A DNA stretch of 64,000 nt from positions 1 to 64,000 of the forward strand of contig JAKSKK010000001.1 of assembly GCA_024401745.1 (NCBI GenBank), given 5' to 3'. Shown here piece by piece: positions 15,180 through 24,392 of the stretch; position 1 is the stretch's first letter, and the number at the start of each line of letters is the position of its first letter. The notes under the pieces were generated by a model. That model saw nothing but the letters and a program-made list of their open reading frames with translations. It was not told the origin of the DNA and made no database searches. The stretch is from Bacteroidales bacterium. GTDB taxonomy: Bacteria; Bacteroidota; Bacteroidia; Bacteroidales; UBA932. The position numbers were made by a program, and so were the translations under genes.

Positions 15180-16490
15180 TTAAATTAACGGGAGTTCCCA
15201 AGGCTTGCGGTATTCCTTGCAGAGATATGCGTCTGCCTCTGCGTCGCCGAAGCTTGCTCCATCCCAGTAAAGTTTCTTTCCTGTGCGGTAGGCAATGTTG
15301 CCCAGCTGAGAGAACTTTGCAATATGTGCGCCAATCTCGATGCTGGCGTTGCAGTTCCTGTTGCGGGCCTTGATGCACTCGAGATGGTTCTTCACGTGCA
15401 GGTTGAGGCCACCGCCGCCGTAGGCCTTCTGCAACTCGACTGCTTCCATGCGCTTGTGGCCGCTCACATTTTCTGGAATCACTTCCCATCCGCTGCGGTC
15501 CACTACGAGCGTGCCATTCTCGCCCACGTATGCGACACCGTGTGTGCGGCCGTATGCGCCGTCGTTGATGCCTATGGCATGGTCCCACAGGACGGTGAAG
15601 TCGCCGAAGTCGTAGATTGTCTGAAGAAGGTCGGGAGTCTCGCATGCATCGTCAGGGTAGCCGTACTTGCCGCCGCTGGCCATGACGGATTTAGGCGCGG
15701 TGACGTCCATGCCGTAGAGTGCGTAGTCGAGCAGATGCACGCCCCAGTCGGTCATGAGACCGCCCGCGTAGTCCCAGAACCAGCGGAAGGTGAAGTGGAA
15801 TCGGTTAGGGTTGAACGGGCGCTTGGGCGCGGGGCCGAGCCACATGTCGTAGTCTACGCCCTCGGGTGCCTCGCAGTCCGGCTTCACGGGAATTGACGGG
15901 CACCAGCCCTGATATGAAAATACTCGCACCGTGCGTATCTTGCCGAGCTTGCCGCTGCGCACGAAGTTCACTGCATCCTGCCAGTGAGGGTCGCTGCGCT
16001 GCCACTGCCCGACCTGTACCACTGAGTTGTAGCGCTGAGCGGCACGCACCATGATGTTGCACTCCTCGATGCTATTGCCAAGGGGCTTCTCGCAGTACAC
16101 GTCCTTGCCCATCTGCGCGGCGCCTACCATCTGCAGGCAGTGCCAGTGGTCGGGGGTGCCGACTATCACTACGTCGACCTCCTTGTTGTCGATGAGGCTG
16201 CGCCAGTCCTTGTAGAGGTAGGGTACCTTCTTGCCCTGGAGCTTCTCGGTGTCGGCAGCCTTTTCCTGGAGGACGTTGCTGTCGACGTCACAGAGTGCTA
16301 TGCACTCGCATTCCGGATTGTTAAGGAAAGCCGAAAGGTCGGAAAAACCCATTCCGTTGCAGCCTATGAGGCCGATTCTGATCTTGTCAGAAGGACTGAC
16401 TTTCTTCGTGGTTCCTCTCACGAGGAAGGGGCTTGCGCCTAATCCGGCGCCAACCATAGCGGCTTTGGTTATGAATTCTCTGCGGTCCAT
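15180..16490 (-). CDS. Gfo/Idh/MocA-family oxidoreductase with Tat-type leader
   Basis: The 436-residue protein opens with MDRREFITKAAMVGAG, a twin-arginine-like export signal, so it is predicted to fold with its cofactor and then be exported. The Rossmann part shows RIGLIGCNGMG, VGTPDHWH and CEKPLGNS, the family's lysine-proline motif. The C-terminal domain has DWGVHLLDYALYG, with the family histidine. Such proteins oxidise or reduce sugars with NAD(P), or use the bound cofactor as a catalyst in glycoside cleavage (GH109 and relatives); the substrate here is unknown. First gene of a two-gene operon with the unknown secreted protein. Confidence 0.85.
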   Translation of the reverse strand: MDRREFITKAAMVGAGLGASPFLVRGTTKKVSPSDKIRIGLIGCNGMGFSDLSAFLNNPECECIALCDVDSNVLQEKAADTEKLQGKKVPYLYKDWRSLIDNKEVDVVIVGTPDHWHCLQMVGAAQMGKDVYCEKPLGNSIEECNIMVRAAQRYNSVVQVGQWQRSDPHWQDAVNFVRSGKLGKIRTVRVFSYQGWCPSIPVKPDCEAPEGVDYDMWLGPAPKRPFNPNRFHFTFRWFWDYAGGLMTDWGVHLLDYALYGMDVTAPKSVMASGGKYGYPDDACETPDLLQTIYDFGDFTVLWDHAIGINDGAYGRTHGVAYVGENGTLVVDRSGWEVIPENVSGHKRMEAVELQKAYGGGGLNLHVKNHLECIKARNRNCNASIEIGAHIAKFSQLGNIAYRTGKKLYWDGASFGDAEADAYLCKEYRKPWELPLI

Positions 16491-16525
16491 ATAAAAAGAG
16501 TTGTTAGTTGTTGTCTGGAAACTAT

Positions 16526-16533
16526 CAAATATA
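16526..16533 (-). promoter_or_regulatory. -7 box for the Gfo/Idh operon
   Basis: Reads TATATTTG on the minus strand, an exact consensus match, 35 bases before the ATG at 16490. Confidence 0.5.
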
Positions 16534-16545
16534 CGATTTATTTCG

Positions 16546-16553
16546 TAAATTTG
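16546..16553 (+). promoter_or_regulatory. -7 box for the beta-helix protein gene
   Basis: TAAATTTG, an exact consensus match, 23 bases before the ATG at 16577. It rules out an in-frame ATG at 16508 as the start. Confidence 0.5.
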
Positions 16554-16576
16554 AATGTCACATCAATAAACTACTT

Positions 16577-19240
16577 ATGAGAAAACTTGCAGCATCACTC
16601 CTTGTCCTGGTACTTATTCCGTTCTTGGCAGATGGCCGTGGAAACATCAGGGAAACCAGGACCGTCGATTTCATCGTTACCGATTTCGGTGCCAAGGCAA
16701 AGCCGGGTTTTGACAACCGGGCGGCATTCCAGGCAGCCATAGACGCCAGCTACGGCGCAGGCGGCGGAATAGTCTATGTTCCTGCCGGGCATTATGAATT
16801 CCTGTCAACTGCATCGGCAACGAAGCATGTCAGGGTACGCGAGGGTAAGGAACAGCACACCGCCAGCGTCGACTACAATTACGTTCTTCGTCTGCCCTCA
16901 GGCGTGCAGCTTGTTGGCGAGTGGACCGACCCCGACACGAATGGAGGCAAGGTCGAAGGAACGGTGCTGGAAGTCCGCGTGGGCAAGGATTCTCCGGCCT
17001 GCGACAGCTATGTCTCAAGCTGGTGGAATGACCCTCAGGCCGGCAACGCACTTCGTACCACATATACCAGCACGGCCGACAGGTTCATTGAGTTGAATGC
17101 ATCGACCGGTGTCACCGACATGTCGGTCTGGTATCCCGAGCAGGACCTCGATGACGTGAAGCCCTATCCCTGGACCTTCTATCAGAACGGGGGAGACAAC
17201 GCAACGGTGGAGCGTGTGACTCTGGTCAATGCCTACAATGGCATATACTGCGCTCCTGCAGAGCTGCATTACATACATGACGACCGCATAACGGCCCTTC
17301 ACAAGGCCGTGGAGGTGCACATCTGCACCGACATAGGCAGAGTCGAGAAGGTGAGCGTAAATCCCGGCTACTGGGCGAATTCAGGCCTTGCCGGTGCTCC
17401 TTCGGAGGCAAAGGTACGCGAGTACATGCTCGCCAATGCCACAGGCTTCGAGATGCATCGTTCCGACTGGGAATATGTGTCATACCTGAAGATATCAGGC
17501 TGCAACAAGGGAGTGTGGATCGGCAGGGAGCCCGGTTACAAGGATGCCCCCAATGCCCAGCTGTATTCTCTGGACGTCAAGGACTGCGCCGACGGGCTCT
17601 ATGTCCAGGACGTCAATCCTTACGGAATCCTCATTTCGAACTCATCGTTCGGTGCAGCCGAGAACGGGCATTCCGCTTATTTTGAGAAGGATTTCGAGAC
17701 CTGCGTGCAGTTCAACGGCGTTTCGTTCGACGGCCCGGTTCTCAGCGACGGAAATGACGGCGTGATCTCCTTCGAGTGCTGCCGCTTTGCCGACGACAAC
17801 GGCTTTTATGCCATTGAACTCAGGAACGGCAACGCGCTGCTTACACAGTGTGAGTTCGCAGGTGCCGGCAGGCACGTCCATCTGGACGCTGCAGCCAAGA
17901 GCCTCGGCGCCATCAATTCAGGCCGTGAAGGCAAGCTTGACGTGGTAAGCGACGGCGTTGCCGTCAGCAGCATAGTGTTCGATGATTCGAAGTTATTCGA
18001 GCCCATGCCTTCGGACGTGAAGACCGACATCGCGGTGCGCCCGCATGCAGCGTCTGACCGCGTGGTCAAGCTCAATCTTCCCCGCGAGACTGGCTATGAC
18101 AACAAGGTGCCCACAGTGGATGTTTCCGACATGCTGCAGGCAGAGCTGAATGCACTGGCAAGAAGGGGAGGAACCCTCTACCTTCCTGCCGGCAGATACC
18201 TGGTGGACAAGCCGATAACGGTTCCATCTGGAGTAGAGCTCAAGGGCAGCTGGAACGTGCCTCACCACTCGATGGGAGGCGGAACCGCCCTCTTCACGAC
18301 ATACCTTGGAAATGAGGCAGGTGAGTCCCTGATCTCGCTGGAGGCCAATGCCGGAATCTGCGGCCTCAACATCGTGCAGACCAACATCTGCGACGGTCCC
18401 TTCGTCCGCAATCCTCTCGAGGCTCCCTTCCTCATCCAGGGCAAGGGTCACGGTGTGTATGTGATCAACGTCACCATTCCCATTGGCGACAAGGGCATCG
18501 ACCTGGCCACATACGATACCAGCGGCCACTACGTAGATTACCTCGGCGGCGTGCTCCTCCGTGCCGGTATATGGGTAGGCGGCGGTGCTGAAGGCGGATA
18601 CATAAGGAACATGCAGCTCAACCCTCACTACGGCTCAAGGCTGCCGCTTGGCGGCCAGGGCTATCCGAACGTGAACACTACACGTTTCCTCCAGACCTAC
18701 CTCAGCGCCCTCAAGTTCGCTGACGTGAAGAACCAGACCATCTTCAACAACTTCGTCTATGGTTCAGTCTATGGTGTGCATTTCCTCAAGGACTCAGTCA
18801 CCGGCAGGTACCCCGGCAGCATGACCATGGTCGGCCATGGCTCCGACGGCTGCACCTTCTCTCTCTTCGTCGAGGATGCTGACGAGAACACAAGGATAAT
18901 CGGCATCAATTCCGAGCTTGTGAACACGCACATCAGGCATCAGAAGCTGCGCTCATACGTGCTCATGGGCCGTGAGCCCGGAGCACTTGCCGATGACGCC
19001 ACGCTCACGCTCTACAACTCCGCATTCTGGGGTTCACCTACCGTAGCAATCACCAACAATGCCGGCAAGCTCGTGCTCGGACAGGGCAACCTTGAAAGCT
19101 GTGGCCACCCCTGCATCAACGTGGCAGGCGGCAGCGTGACGGTACGCAGCAGCTATTTTGCTCAGCCTGTGATGGATGAGGTGGAGAATGCCGTACTTGA
19201 GAACGTCTACTTCAACAAGACGTCAAGAAAGGATCAATAG
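16577..19240 (+). CDS. Secreted tandem beta-helix protein (pectate-lyase-superfamily / GH55-like)
   Basis: An 887-residue exported protein starting MRKLAASLLVLVLIPF. Two copies of the pectate lyase 3 opening are visible: VTDFGAKAKPGFDNRAAFQ with GGGIVYVPAGHYEF near the N-terminus, and VDVSDMLQAELNALARRGG with LYLPAGRYLV near residue 530. Each begins a right-handed parallel beta-helix, a tandem plan seen in GH55 glucanases and related polysaccharide lyases or hydrolases. Catalytic residues cannot be named. The start is placed at 16577 because the promoter box ends at 16553. The last 7 bases overlap the convergent MATE gene. Confidence 0.75.
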   Translation: MRKLAASLLVLVLIPFLADGRGNIRETRTVDFIVTDFGAKAKPGFDNRAAFQAAIDASYGAGGGIVYVPAGHYEFLSTASATKHVRVREGKEQHTASVDYNYVLRLPSGVQLVGEWTDPDTNGGKVEGTVLEVRVGKDSPACDSYVSSWWNDPQAGNALRTTYTSTADRFIELNASTGVTDMSVWYPEQDLDDVKPYPWTFYQNGGDNATVERVTLVNAYNGIYCAPAELHYIHDDRITALHKAVEVHICTDIGRVEKVSVNPGYWANSGLAGAPSEAKVREYMLANATGFEMHRSDWEYVSYLKISGCNKGVWIGREPGYKDAPNAQLYSLDVKDCADGLYVQDVNPYGILISNSSFGAAENGHSAYFEKDFETCVQFNGVSFDGPVLSDGNDGVISFECCRFADDNGFYAIELRNGNALLTQCEFAGAGRHVHLDAAAKSLGAINSGREGKLDVVSDGVAVSSIVFDDSKLFEPMPSDVKTDIAVRPHAASDRVVKLNLPRETGYDNKVPTVDVSDMLQAELNALARRGGTLYLPAGRYLVDKPITVPSGVELKGSWNVPHHSMGGGTALFTTYLGNEAGESLISLEANAGICGLNIVQTNICDGPFVRNPLEAPFLIQGKGHGVYVINVTIPIGDKGIDLATYDTSGHYVDYLGGVLLRAGIWVGGGAEGGYIRNMQLNPHYGSRLPLGGQGYPNVNTTRFLQTYLSALKFADVKNQTIFNNFVYGSVYGVHFLKDSVTGRYPGSMTMVGHGSDGCTFSLFVEDADENTRIIGINSELVNTHIRHQKLRSYVLMGREPGALADDATLTLYNSAFWGSPTVAITNNAGKLVLGQGNLESCGHPCINVAGGSVTVRSSYFAQPVMDEVENAVLENVYFNKTSRKDQ

Positions 19241-20577
19241 CCGTATCTCTTCCGGAATCCGAAGATAAGGGACATTGACAGGACGAGGGCAAGGATCTCT
19301 GCGACGTTCACAGACATCCAGATGCCCTCGATTCCTATTATTGCAGGCAGTGCAAAGACCGCTGCCAGTTCGAAGACGAGTGTGCGCACGAAGGCTGCCA
19401 CGGCGGAGACGATTCCGTTGTTCAGTGCCGTGAACCATGCTGACGTGAACATGTTGAAGCCGCAGATGAGCGTGCTCAGCATGTATATCCTCATGGCGTG
19501 GGTGGCGAGTTCGCAGAGCCCGGCGTCATAGCTTACGAAGCACCTGGCTATGACGGGCGCAAAGATCTCCGCGGCGAGCGTCATCACTATTCCGCCTATC
19601 GAGATGAGGACCAGGCTGTGGTTGAGCAGGCTCCTGATCTCAGCCTTGTTGCCGGCGCCGAAGTTGAATGCGATGACCTGCGATATGCCCATATTGTAGC
19701 CTATGAACACGGCGCAGAGGATGAATCCCAGATACATGATGATGCCGTAGGCCGATACGCCCGCGGCTCCTATGTAGTTCATCAGCTGCAGGTTGTAGCA
19801 GATGCCTATGATGTTGAAGGCTATATTGCCCACGAACTCCGAAAGACCGTTGGTGCATGACTGGGCAAGGCTGCCCCAATCCATCCGGCAGCGCGTGAAC
19901 TTCAGCTGGGTAGTGTTGCGCTTCGAGGCGAAGAAGAACATCGGAATGATGCCTCCTGCAGAAAGCGACAGTGCCGTTGCGATGGCCGCACCGGTCAGTC
20001 CCCAGCGGAAACCTGCCACGAACAGTGCGTCGAGCACTATGTTGATGACTCCGCTGGTCAGGCTCATGGCCGTGCCCAGCTGGGGAAGTTCAGCCACCAT
20101 GAAGAAAGGCTGGAACGCCATCTGGAGCATGAAGAAGGGGAGTATGCTTATCACTATCCGGCCGTATTGCACCGCGTGAGGCTTCATTGCGGCATCGGCG
20201 CCGAGCAGGTCGACGATCTGAGGCATGAAAATGAAGATGACCGCGGCCAGGATGGCGCCGGCTGCCAGTGTGACCCATACCAGCATCGAGAAGATTCCGT
20301 TGGCTTTTTCATGGTCGCCCTCGCCGAAGGTCTTGGAGACCAGGGCGCTCCCGCCGGAGCCTATCATCAGTCCGAGCGCGGAGACTACGGCTATGGCGGG
20401 CCAGATGAGGTTCATGCCCGCAAAGGCGTCGGAGCCTGCGAAGTTGGAGATGAAGAGACCGTCGACTATGCTGTATATGGATGTGACAAGCATCATCAGT
20501 ACCATGGGTGTCATGGCCCTGACTATCCTTCTGTATCCGTAGTGTCCGGAGAGTGATGCTGCTGAATCCTTCTTCAC
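19234..20577 (-). CDS. MATE family efflux transporter
   Basis: A 447-residue inner-membrane protein with about 12 hydrophobic helices. The opening MTPMVLMMLVTSIYSIVDGLFI and the loop GSGGSALVSKTFGEGDHEKA are typical of the DinF/NorM-type MATE family, which exports cationic drugs or metabolites using a Na+ or H+ gradient. The start is a GTG at 20577, directly after the TAG of the upstream glycosidase gene, so translation is probably coupled; no closer ATG leaves the first helix intact. Substrate unknown. Confidence 0.9.
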   Translation of the reverse strand: MKKDSAASLSGHYGYRRIVRAMTPMVLMMLVTSIYSIVDGLFISNFAGSDAFAGMNLIWPAIAVVSALGLMIGSGGSALVSKTFGEGDHEKANGIFSMLVWVTLAAGAILAAVIFIFMPQIVDLLGADAAMKPHAVQYGRIVISILPFFMLQMAFQPFFMVAELPQLGTAMSLTSGVINIVLDALFVAGFRWGLTGAAIATALSLSAGGIIPMFFFASKRNTTQLKFTRCRMDWGSLAQSCTNGLSEFVGNIAFNIIGICYNLQLMNYIGAAGVSAYGIIMYLGFILCAVFIGYNMGISQVIAFNFGAGNKAEIRSLLNHSLVLISIGGIVMTLAAEIFAPVIARCFVSYDAGLCELATHAMRIYMLSTLICGFNMFTSAWFTALNNGIVSAVAAFVRTLVFELAAVFALPAIIGIEGIWMSVNVAEILALVLSMSLIFGFRKRYGY

Positions 20578-22164
20578 CTATATGCTTGCCTTGACTGCGT
20601 AACTATTTGAATGGAAGGCTTTTCTGCCATTCTTATAGATGAAGAAACCCTTGCCGCAGCCGTATCTGCGGCCGGTCTTGTCGTAGATTACGGTGATCTC
20701 GTTGCCCTGGCAGACTATGCCTTCCAGGCAGAACCAGTCCCAGAGTCCTTCCGGAACGAGTGGCTCTACGGTCACGCTGCCGTCGATGCCGGGCTGTATG
20801 CCCATGAGGCCGCTTATCACCAGGTCGCAGAAGCTTGAATGGTTGTAGTCCTTGCCCCTTTCATAATAGGGATAGTCATCGCGTGAGAGCAGCTCGTTGC
20901 GTGCATACCATTCACCTGTGTAGGGGTCGAGGTTCTCGTCGATCCAGCATACGGTCCTGCCGTCTTCACGCTTGAGCCTGTGGCTGTTGCTGTAGATGTT
21001 GAGAGCTTCGAGATAGTCTTCCTTTGTGACGGGGTTGCCGCTGCCGAAGCGGCGTATCTGGTTTGCAAGTCCTGTGAGGGTCTGGCAGGTGGAATACGGC
21101 CAGCTGAGGCCGTTCCATGTGCAGCATGACGGGTCGGTCTCCATGAATCCCTCAGCCCTCTGCTCGGCCGTCGTAGGGCCGTAGGGAGCCTTGAATCCGG
21201 CGGTGTCCAGGAGCTGGAGCCATGCCTGCGACTTGTCGGCGTCGGGGATGCCGTAGACCCAGGGGATGTAGCCTATCTCCTCCCTTGCTGGGCAGCGCTT
21301 CATATCGGCGAATTCCGGCTTGGGGTTGCGTACGATGACTTTGTAGAACTCGTCTTCCTCGTCCCATAGATATTTGTCCATCAATTCCTTGATGCGGTTT
21401 GCCTTATCTATGTATTCAGCTTCTTCGTCTGCCTTGTCCTGTATATGCGCGATGGCTGCAATCGCCATCGCATCGGCATACATGTAGCTGTTGATGGTGG
21501 GGCGGTAGCCGGTCCAGTCGTCGCTGTAGCTGCCGGAGATGGAGAACTCCATGCCGTCGCGGTCGTCCATCTGCCAGAAGAGCCCGTCGGGGCCCAGGTG
21601 GTCTGCCTCCCATGCGGCGTAGTTTGCCTTGAGATTGTCGTACTGTTCGATGAGAAGGTCCTTGTTTCCTGTCACGCTGGCATAGTCCAGGAACGCTGTG
21701 GCGATAGGGAAGCTGTATGCCCGCGGTGCAGCTCCGTCGAGGAACCAGTAGCGTGCGTAGCTGTCGAGGTACCGGGTGTCCCTGAGCCAGCGGCCTTCCT
21801 CGAAATGGTGCACGCCCGGGCAGGGGATCGCGTTGTACAGTCCGGCCCAGGGAACGTCCGGCCTGAATTCGGTGATGATGTAGCCGTTCGGGGTCTCCTT
21901 GATGTGCTTGCGGTAGGTCCACCAGCGGAAGTAGTAGGTCCTCTCGAGTTCGGCGTCGGGACATTCGAACACGGGGATGTTCGCCTTCATGAACTCCGCG
22001 GCCTCGGTGTTGGGGAATTTCTGGATGTATATCTCCTCGTCGTTCGAGTTGAATTCTTCGGCGTATGCGTCAATGATGGAATTCCTGTCTATCTGTGGTG
22101 CTTTCGTGCACGCTGCGCAGATGCAGCAGAGAAGGATGACCAGGCTCGGATTCGTGTGTTTCAT
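20578..22164 (-). CDS. Six-hairpin (alpha/alpha)6 glycosidase lipoprotein, GH63/MGH1-like
   Basis: A 528-residue lipoprotein; the leader ends CICAAC with the lipidation cysteine. The body resembles the MGH1-like GH63 catalytic domain: RTYYFRWWTYRKHI near the N-terminus, LRDTRYLDSYARYW, DRDGMEFSISGSY, TINSYMYADAMAIAAIA, then TWNGLSWPYST and a C-terminal KDYNHSSFCDLVISGLMGI. This fits an inverting enzyme acting on alpha-linked glucose or related sugars, but no acid/base pair is assigned. The start at 22164 begins the signal; the ATG at 22206 lies above the promoter. The -7 box ends 4 bases before the start codon. Confidence 0.7.
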   Translation of the reverse strand: MKHTNPSLVILLCCICAACTKAPQIDRNSIIDAYAEEFNSNDEEIYIQKFPNTEAAEFMKANIPVFECPDAELERTYYFRWWTYRKHIKETPNGYIITEFRPDVPWAGLYNAIPCPGVHHFEEGRWLRDTRYLDSYARYWFLDGAAPRAYSFPIATAFLDYASVTGNKDLLIEQYDNLKANYAAWEADHLGPDGLFWQMDDRDGMEFSISGSYSDDWTGYRPTINSYMYADAMAIAAIAHIQDKADEEAEYIDKANRIKELMDKYLWDEEDEFYKVIVRNPKPEFADMKRCPAREEIGYIPWVYGIPDADKSQAWLQLLDTAGFKAPYGPTTAEQRAEGFMETDPSCCTWNGLSWPYSTCQTLTGLANQIRRFGSGNPVTKEDYLEALNIYSNSHRLKREDGRTVCWIDENLDPYTGEWYARNELLSRDDYPYYERGKDYNHSSFCDLVISGLMGIQPGIDGSVTVEPLVPEGLWDWFCLEGIVCQGNEITVIYDKTGRRYGCGKGFFIYKNGRKAFHSNSYAVKASI

Positions 22165-22168
22165 GTTG

Positions 22169-22189
22169 CAAAGATAATTATTATCTTTG
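22169..22189. promoter_or_regulatory. Palindromic bidirectional promoter of the six-hairpin glycosidase and sugar isomerase-like operon
   Basis: Arm CAAAGATAAT, one central T, then the exact reverse complement. It contains TATCTTTG on the plus strand (22182-22189) and on the minus strand (22176 to 22169), both exact TAnnTTTG boxes, five bases apart. The minus gene starts 4 bases beyond its box, the plus gene 29 bases beyond. The same design is seen at 1508-1527. Confidence 0.7.
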
Positions 22190-22218
22190 TATGATATGAC
22201 AACCAAATAATTGAAGAT

Positions 22219-23208
22219 ATGCCACGCTTAGTAACACTTATGAGCTGCCAGTGGGCAGACATGGACCTTGAAACCTTGTGCCGCAAAGCTTCTGAATGGG
22301 GCTACGAAGGAATTGAACTTGCCATCTGGGGCAATCATCTTGACCCCGTAAGGGCTGCTGATGACGATGACTATGTGGAGTCGATCAAGGCTGTATTCAG
22401 GAAGTACGGGCTTGTGATAAAGGCTCTCTGCGCCCATGTCCCCAGCCAGTGCGTCGGAGACTACAACGACCCGCGGCTCGACAATTTCGCACCCGCTGAA
22501 CTTGCAGGCAAGCCTGCAGAGATCCGTGCATGGGCCATCGATACCATGAAGGCGGCTGCAGTTGCAGCCAGGAAGCTCGGTGCATACTGCATCACCGGAT
22601 TCGTGGGCTCTCCCATCTGGAAATACTTCTATTCCTTCCCTCAGACCACCGAGGAGATGATAGAGAAGGGCTATCAGGATATCTATGACCTCTGGTGCCC
22701 CATACTCGACGTGTGCAAGGAGAACGGCATCAAGTACTGCCTCGAGGTCCATCCCGGCGAGATAGCATTCGACTACTATTCAACCAAGCGCCTGCTTGAG
22801 AAATTCGCCGACCGTCCTGAGTTCGGTCTGAACTTCGATCCCAGCCATCTGCAGTGGCAGGGCGTGACTCCTCACGTGTTCCTCGAGGATTTCATCAGCC
22901 GTGTTTACCATGTGCACATGAAGGACTGCGCAGTGACCCTGAACGGCCGCAACGGTCTGCTCGGCTCGCACATAGAGTTCGGCGACCTGCGCCGAGGCTG
23001 GAACTTCCGTTCCCTCGGCCACGGAGATGTGAACTTCGAAGAGATCATCCGCGTGCTCAACGCTTACGGCTATGACGGCCCCCTGTCAGTGGAGTGGGAG
23101 GATTCCGGCATGGACCGCGAGTTCGGCGCAAAGGAAGCCTGCGCTTTCGTACACAGGATAGACTTCCCCAATTCTACAATCAAATTTGACGACGCAATAA
23201 AGAACTAG
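22219..23208 (+). CDS. Sugar phosphate isomerase/epimerase-like TIM-barrel protein
   Basis: A 329-residue protein without a signal peptide, of the xylose-isomerase-like (AP endonuclease 2) barrel family. Metal ligands are in the expected order: Glu in CLEVHPGEI, Asp and His in NFDPSHLQWQG, His in VYHVHMKD and Glu in LSVEWED. In gut Bacteroidota such proteins often sit with Gfo/Idh oxidoreductases, where some act as isomerases and some on 3-keto-sugars or 3-keto-glycosides. Here it is first in an operon with exactly such an oxidoreductase (one base between them) and a ThuA-like lipoprotein. Confidence 0.85.
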   Translation: MPRLVTLMSCQWADMDLETLCRKASEWGYEGIELAIWGNHLDPVRAADDDDYVESIKAVFRKYGLVIKALCAHVPSQCVGDYNDPRLDNFAPAELAGKPAEIRAWAIDTMKAAAVAARKLGAYCITGFVGSPIWKYFYSFPQTTEEMIEKGYQDIYDLWCPILDVCKENGIKYCLEVHPGEIAFDYYSTKRLLEKFADRPEFGLNFDPSHLQWQGVTPHVFLEDFISRVYHVHMKDCAVTLNGRNGLLGSHIEFGDLRRGWNFRSLGHGDVNFEEIIRVLNAYGYDGPLSVEWEDSGMDREFGAKEACAFVHRIDFPNSTIKFDDAIKN

Positions 23209-23209
23209 T

Positions 23210-24364
23210 ATGAGAACGACACTAAGATACGGCCAGGTAGGCGGAACCCTCAACGCATTCATAGGTGGCGTGCACAGGAAGGCCATCTCCATCGACGAGC
23301 AGGCCCAGCTTGTCGCAGGCTGCTTCAGCGTACATAACCCCGGTGCCAACGCAAGGACGGGCGAGCATTACGGAATTGCATCCGACAGAATCTATTCCAA
23401 CTATGCCGAGATGGCCGAGGCCGAGGCTGCAAGGACCGACGACCGCATAGATTTTGTAGTCATCTGTACCCCTAACAGCACTCACTACGAGGTTGCCAAG
23501 GCGTTCATCCTCAAGGGAATACATATCGTCTGCGAAAAGCCTCTGTGCTTTACCGTGGAGCAGGCAGAGGAACTCTGCCGTCTCTCCAGGGAGAAGGGCG
23601 TGCTCTTCTGCGTGACCTATACCTATACCGGTTACAACATGGTCAAGCAGGCCAGGCAGATGATTGCAGAAGGCGCAATCGGCCGGGTGCTTGACGTGAA
23701 GGGTGAGTACCTTCAGGACTGGCTCATCGACGAGGTGGGCGACAGCGTGAATCCTGACAGGAAGCTGTCGGTATGGAGGATGAACCCCGAATTCAGCGGC
23801 ATGTCCAACTGCGTCGGCGACATAGGCACTCATATCGAGGAGACGGCCGCCTACATGGTCGGCTGCCCTGTGAAGAGGGTCGCTGCCATGCTCGATACCT
23901 ACGACCATCCGCTCGACCTCAATGCGAACATGCTCGTCGAGTTCGAGAACGGTGCGCATGGCACCTTCTCATGCTCGCAGGTTGCTGCCGGCCACTACAA
24001 CGGCCTGGCAATACGCATATTCGGCACAAAGGGCTCGATAGAGTGGGAACAGGAGCATCCTGACTTCCTCAGGTACACTCCCAAGGGCGAGCCTACTAGA
24101 GTGTTCACCAGGGCAGCCCATACGAGCGGCCATGCCCTTGACATCAACCGCATCCCCTCCGGACATCCCGAGGGCCTGACCATGGCGTTCGCCAACATCT
24201 ACAAGGCCTTCACGGATGCCCTGCTCAACATAGTCAACGGAAAGCCCAATGACGGCGAGTGGGACCTTGACTTCCCCAAGGTGGAGGACGGCCTGCGCGG
24301 TGTGAAGTTCATTGACGGCTGCGTGCGCAGCAGCAAGGCTGGCGCAGTTTGGGTGGAACTTTAG
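23210..24364 (+). CDS. Gfo/Idh/MocA-family oxidoreductase
   Basis: A 384-residue cytosolic protein with no leader. Rossmann features: RYGQVGGTLNAFIG at the N-terminus, VVICTPNSTHYEVA and CEKPLCFTVEQ with the conserved Lys-Pro. The C-terminal substrate domain contains GDIGTHIEETAAYM, with the family histidine. It likely uses NAD(H) or NADP(H) on a sugar or sugar derivative. Placed between the isomerase-like barrel and the ThuA gene, it suggests oxidation of a sugar that the neighbours then isomerise or cleave. Confidence 0.88.
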   Translation: MRTTLRYGQVGGTLNAFIGGVHRKAISIDEQAQLVAGCFSVHNPGANARTGEHYGIASDRIYSNYAEMAEAEAARTDDRIDFVVICTPNSTHYEVAKAFILKGIHIVCEKPLCFTVEQAEELCRLSREKGVLFCVTYTYTGYNMVKQARQMIAEGAIGRVLDVKGEYLQDWLIDEVGDSVNPDRKLSVWRMNPEFSGMSNCVGDIGTHIEETAAYMVGCPVKRVAAMLDTYDHPLDLNANMLVEFENGAHGTFSCSQVAAGHYNGLAIRIFGTKGSIEWEQEHPDFLRYTPKGEPTRVFTRAAHTSGHALDINRIPSGHPEGLTMAFANIYKAFTDALLNIVNGKPNDGEWDLDFPKVEDGLRGVKFIDGCVRSSKAGAVWVEL

Positions 24365-24392
24365 TTACATAACAGTATATAATTGACAGATA

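Noticed and set aside
15180..16490. GH109 N-acetylgalactosaminidase
   Set aside because: The Tat leader and fold are shared, but the sequence lacks the GH109-like segments I know and follows the general Gfo/Idh pattern.
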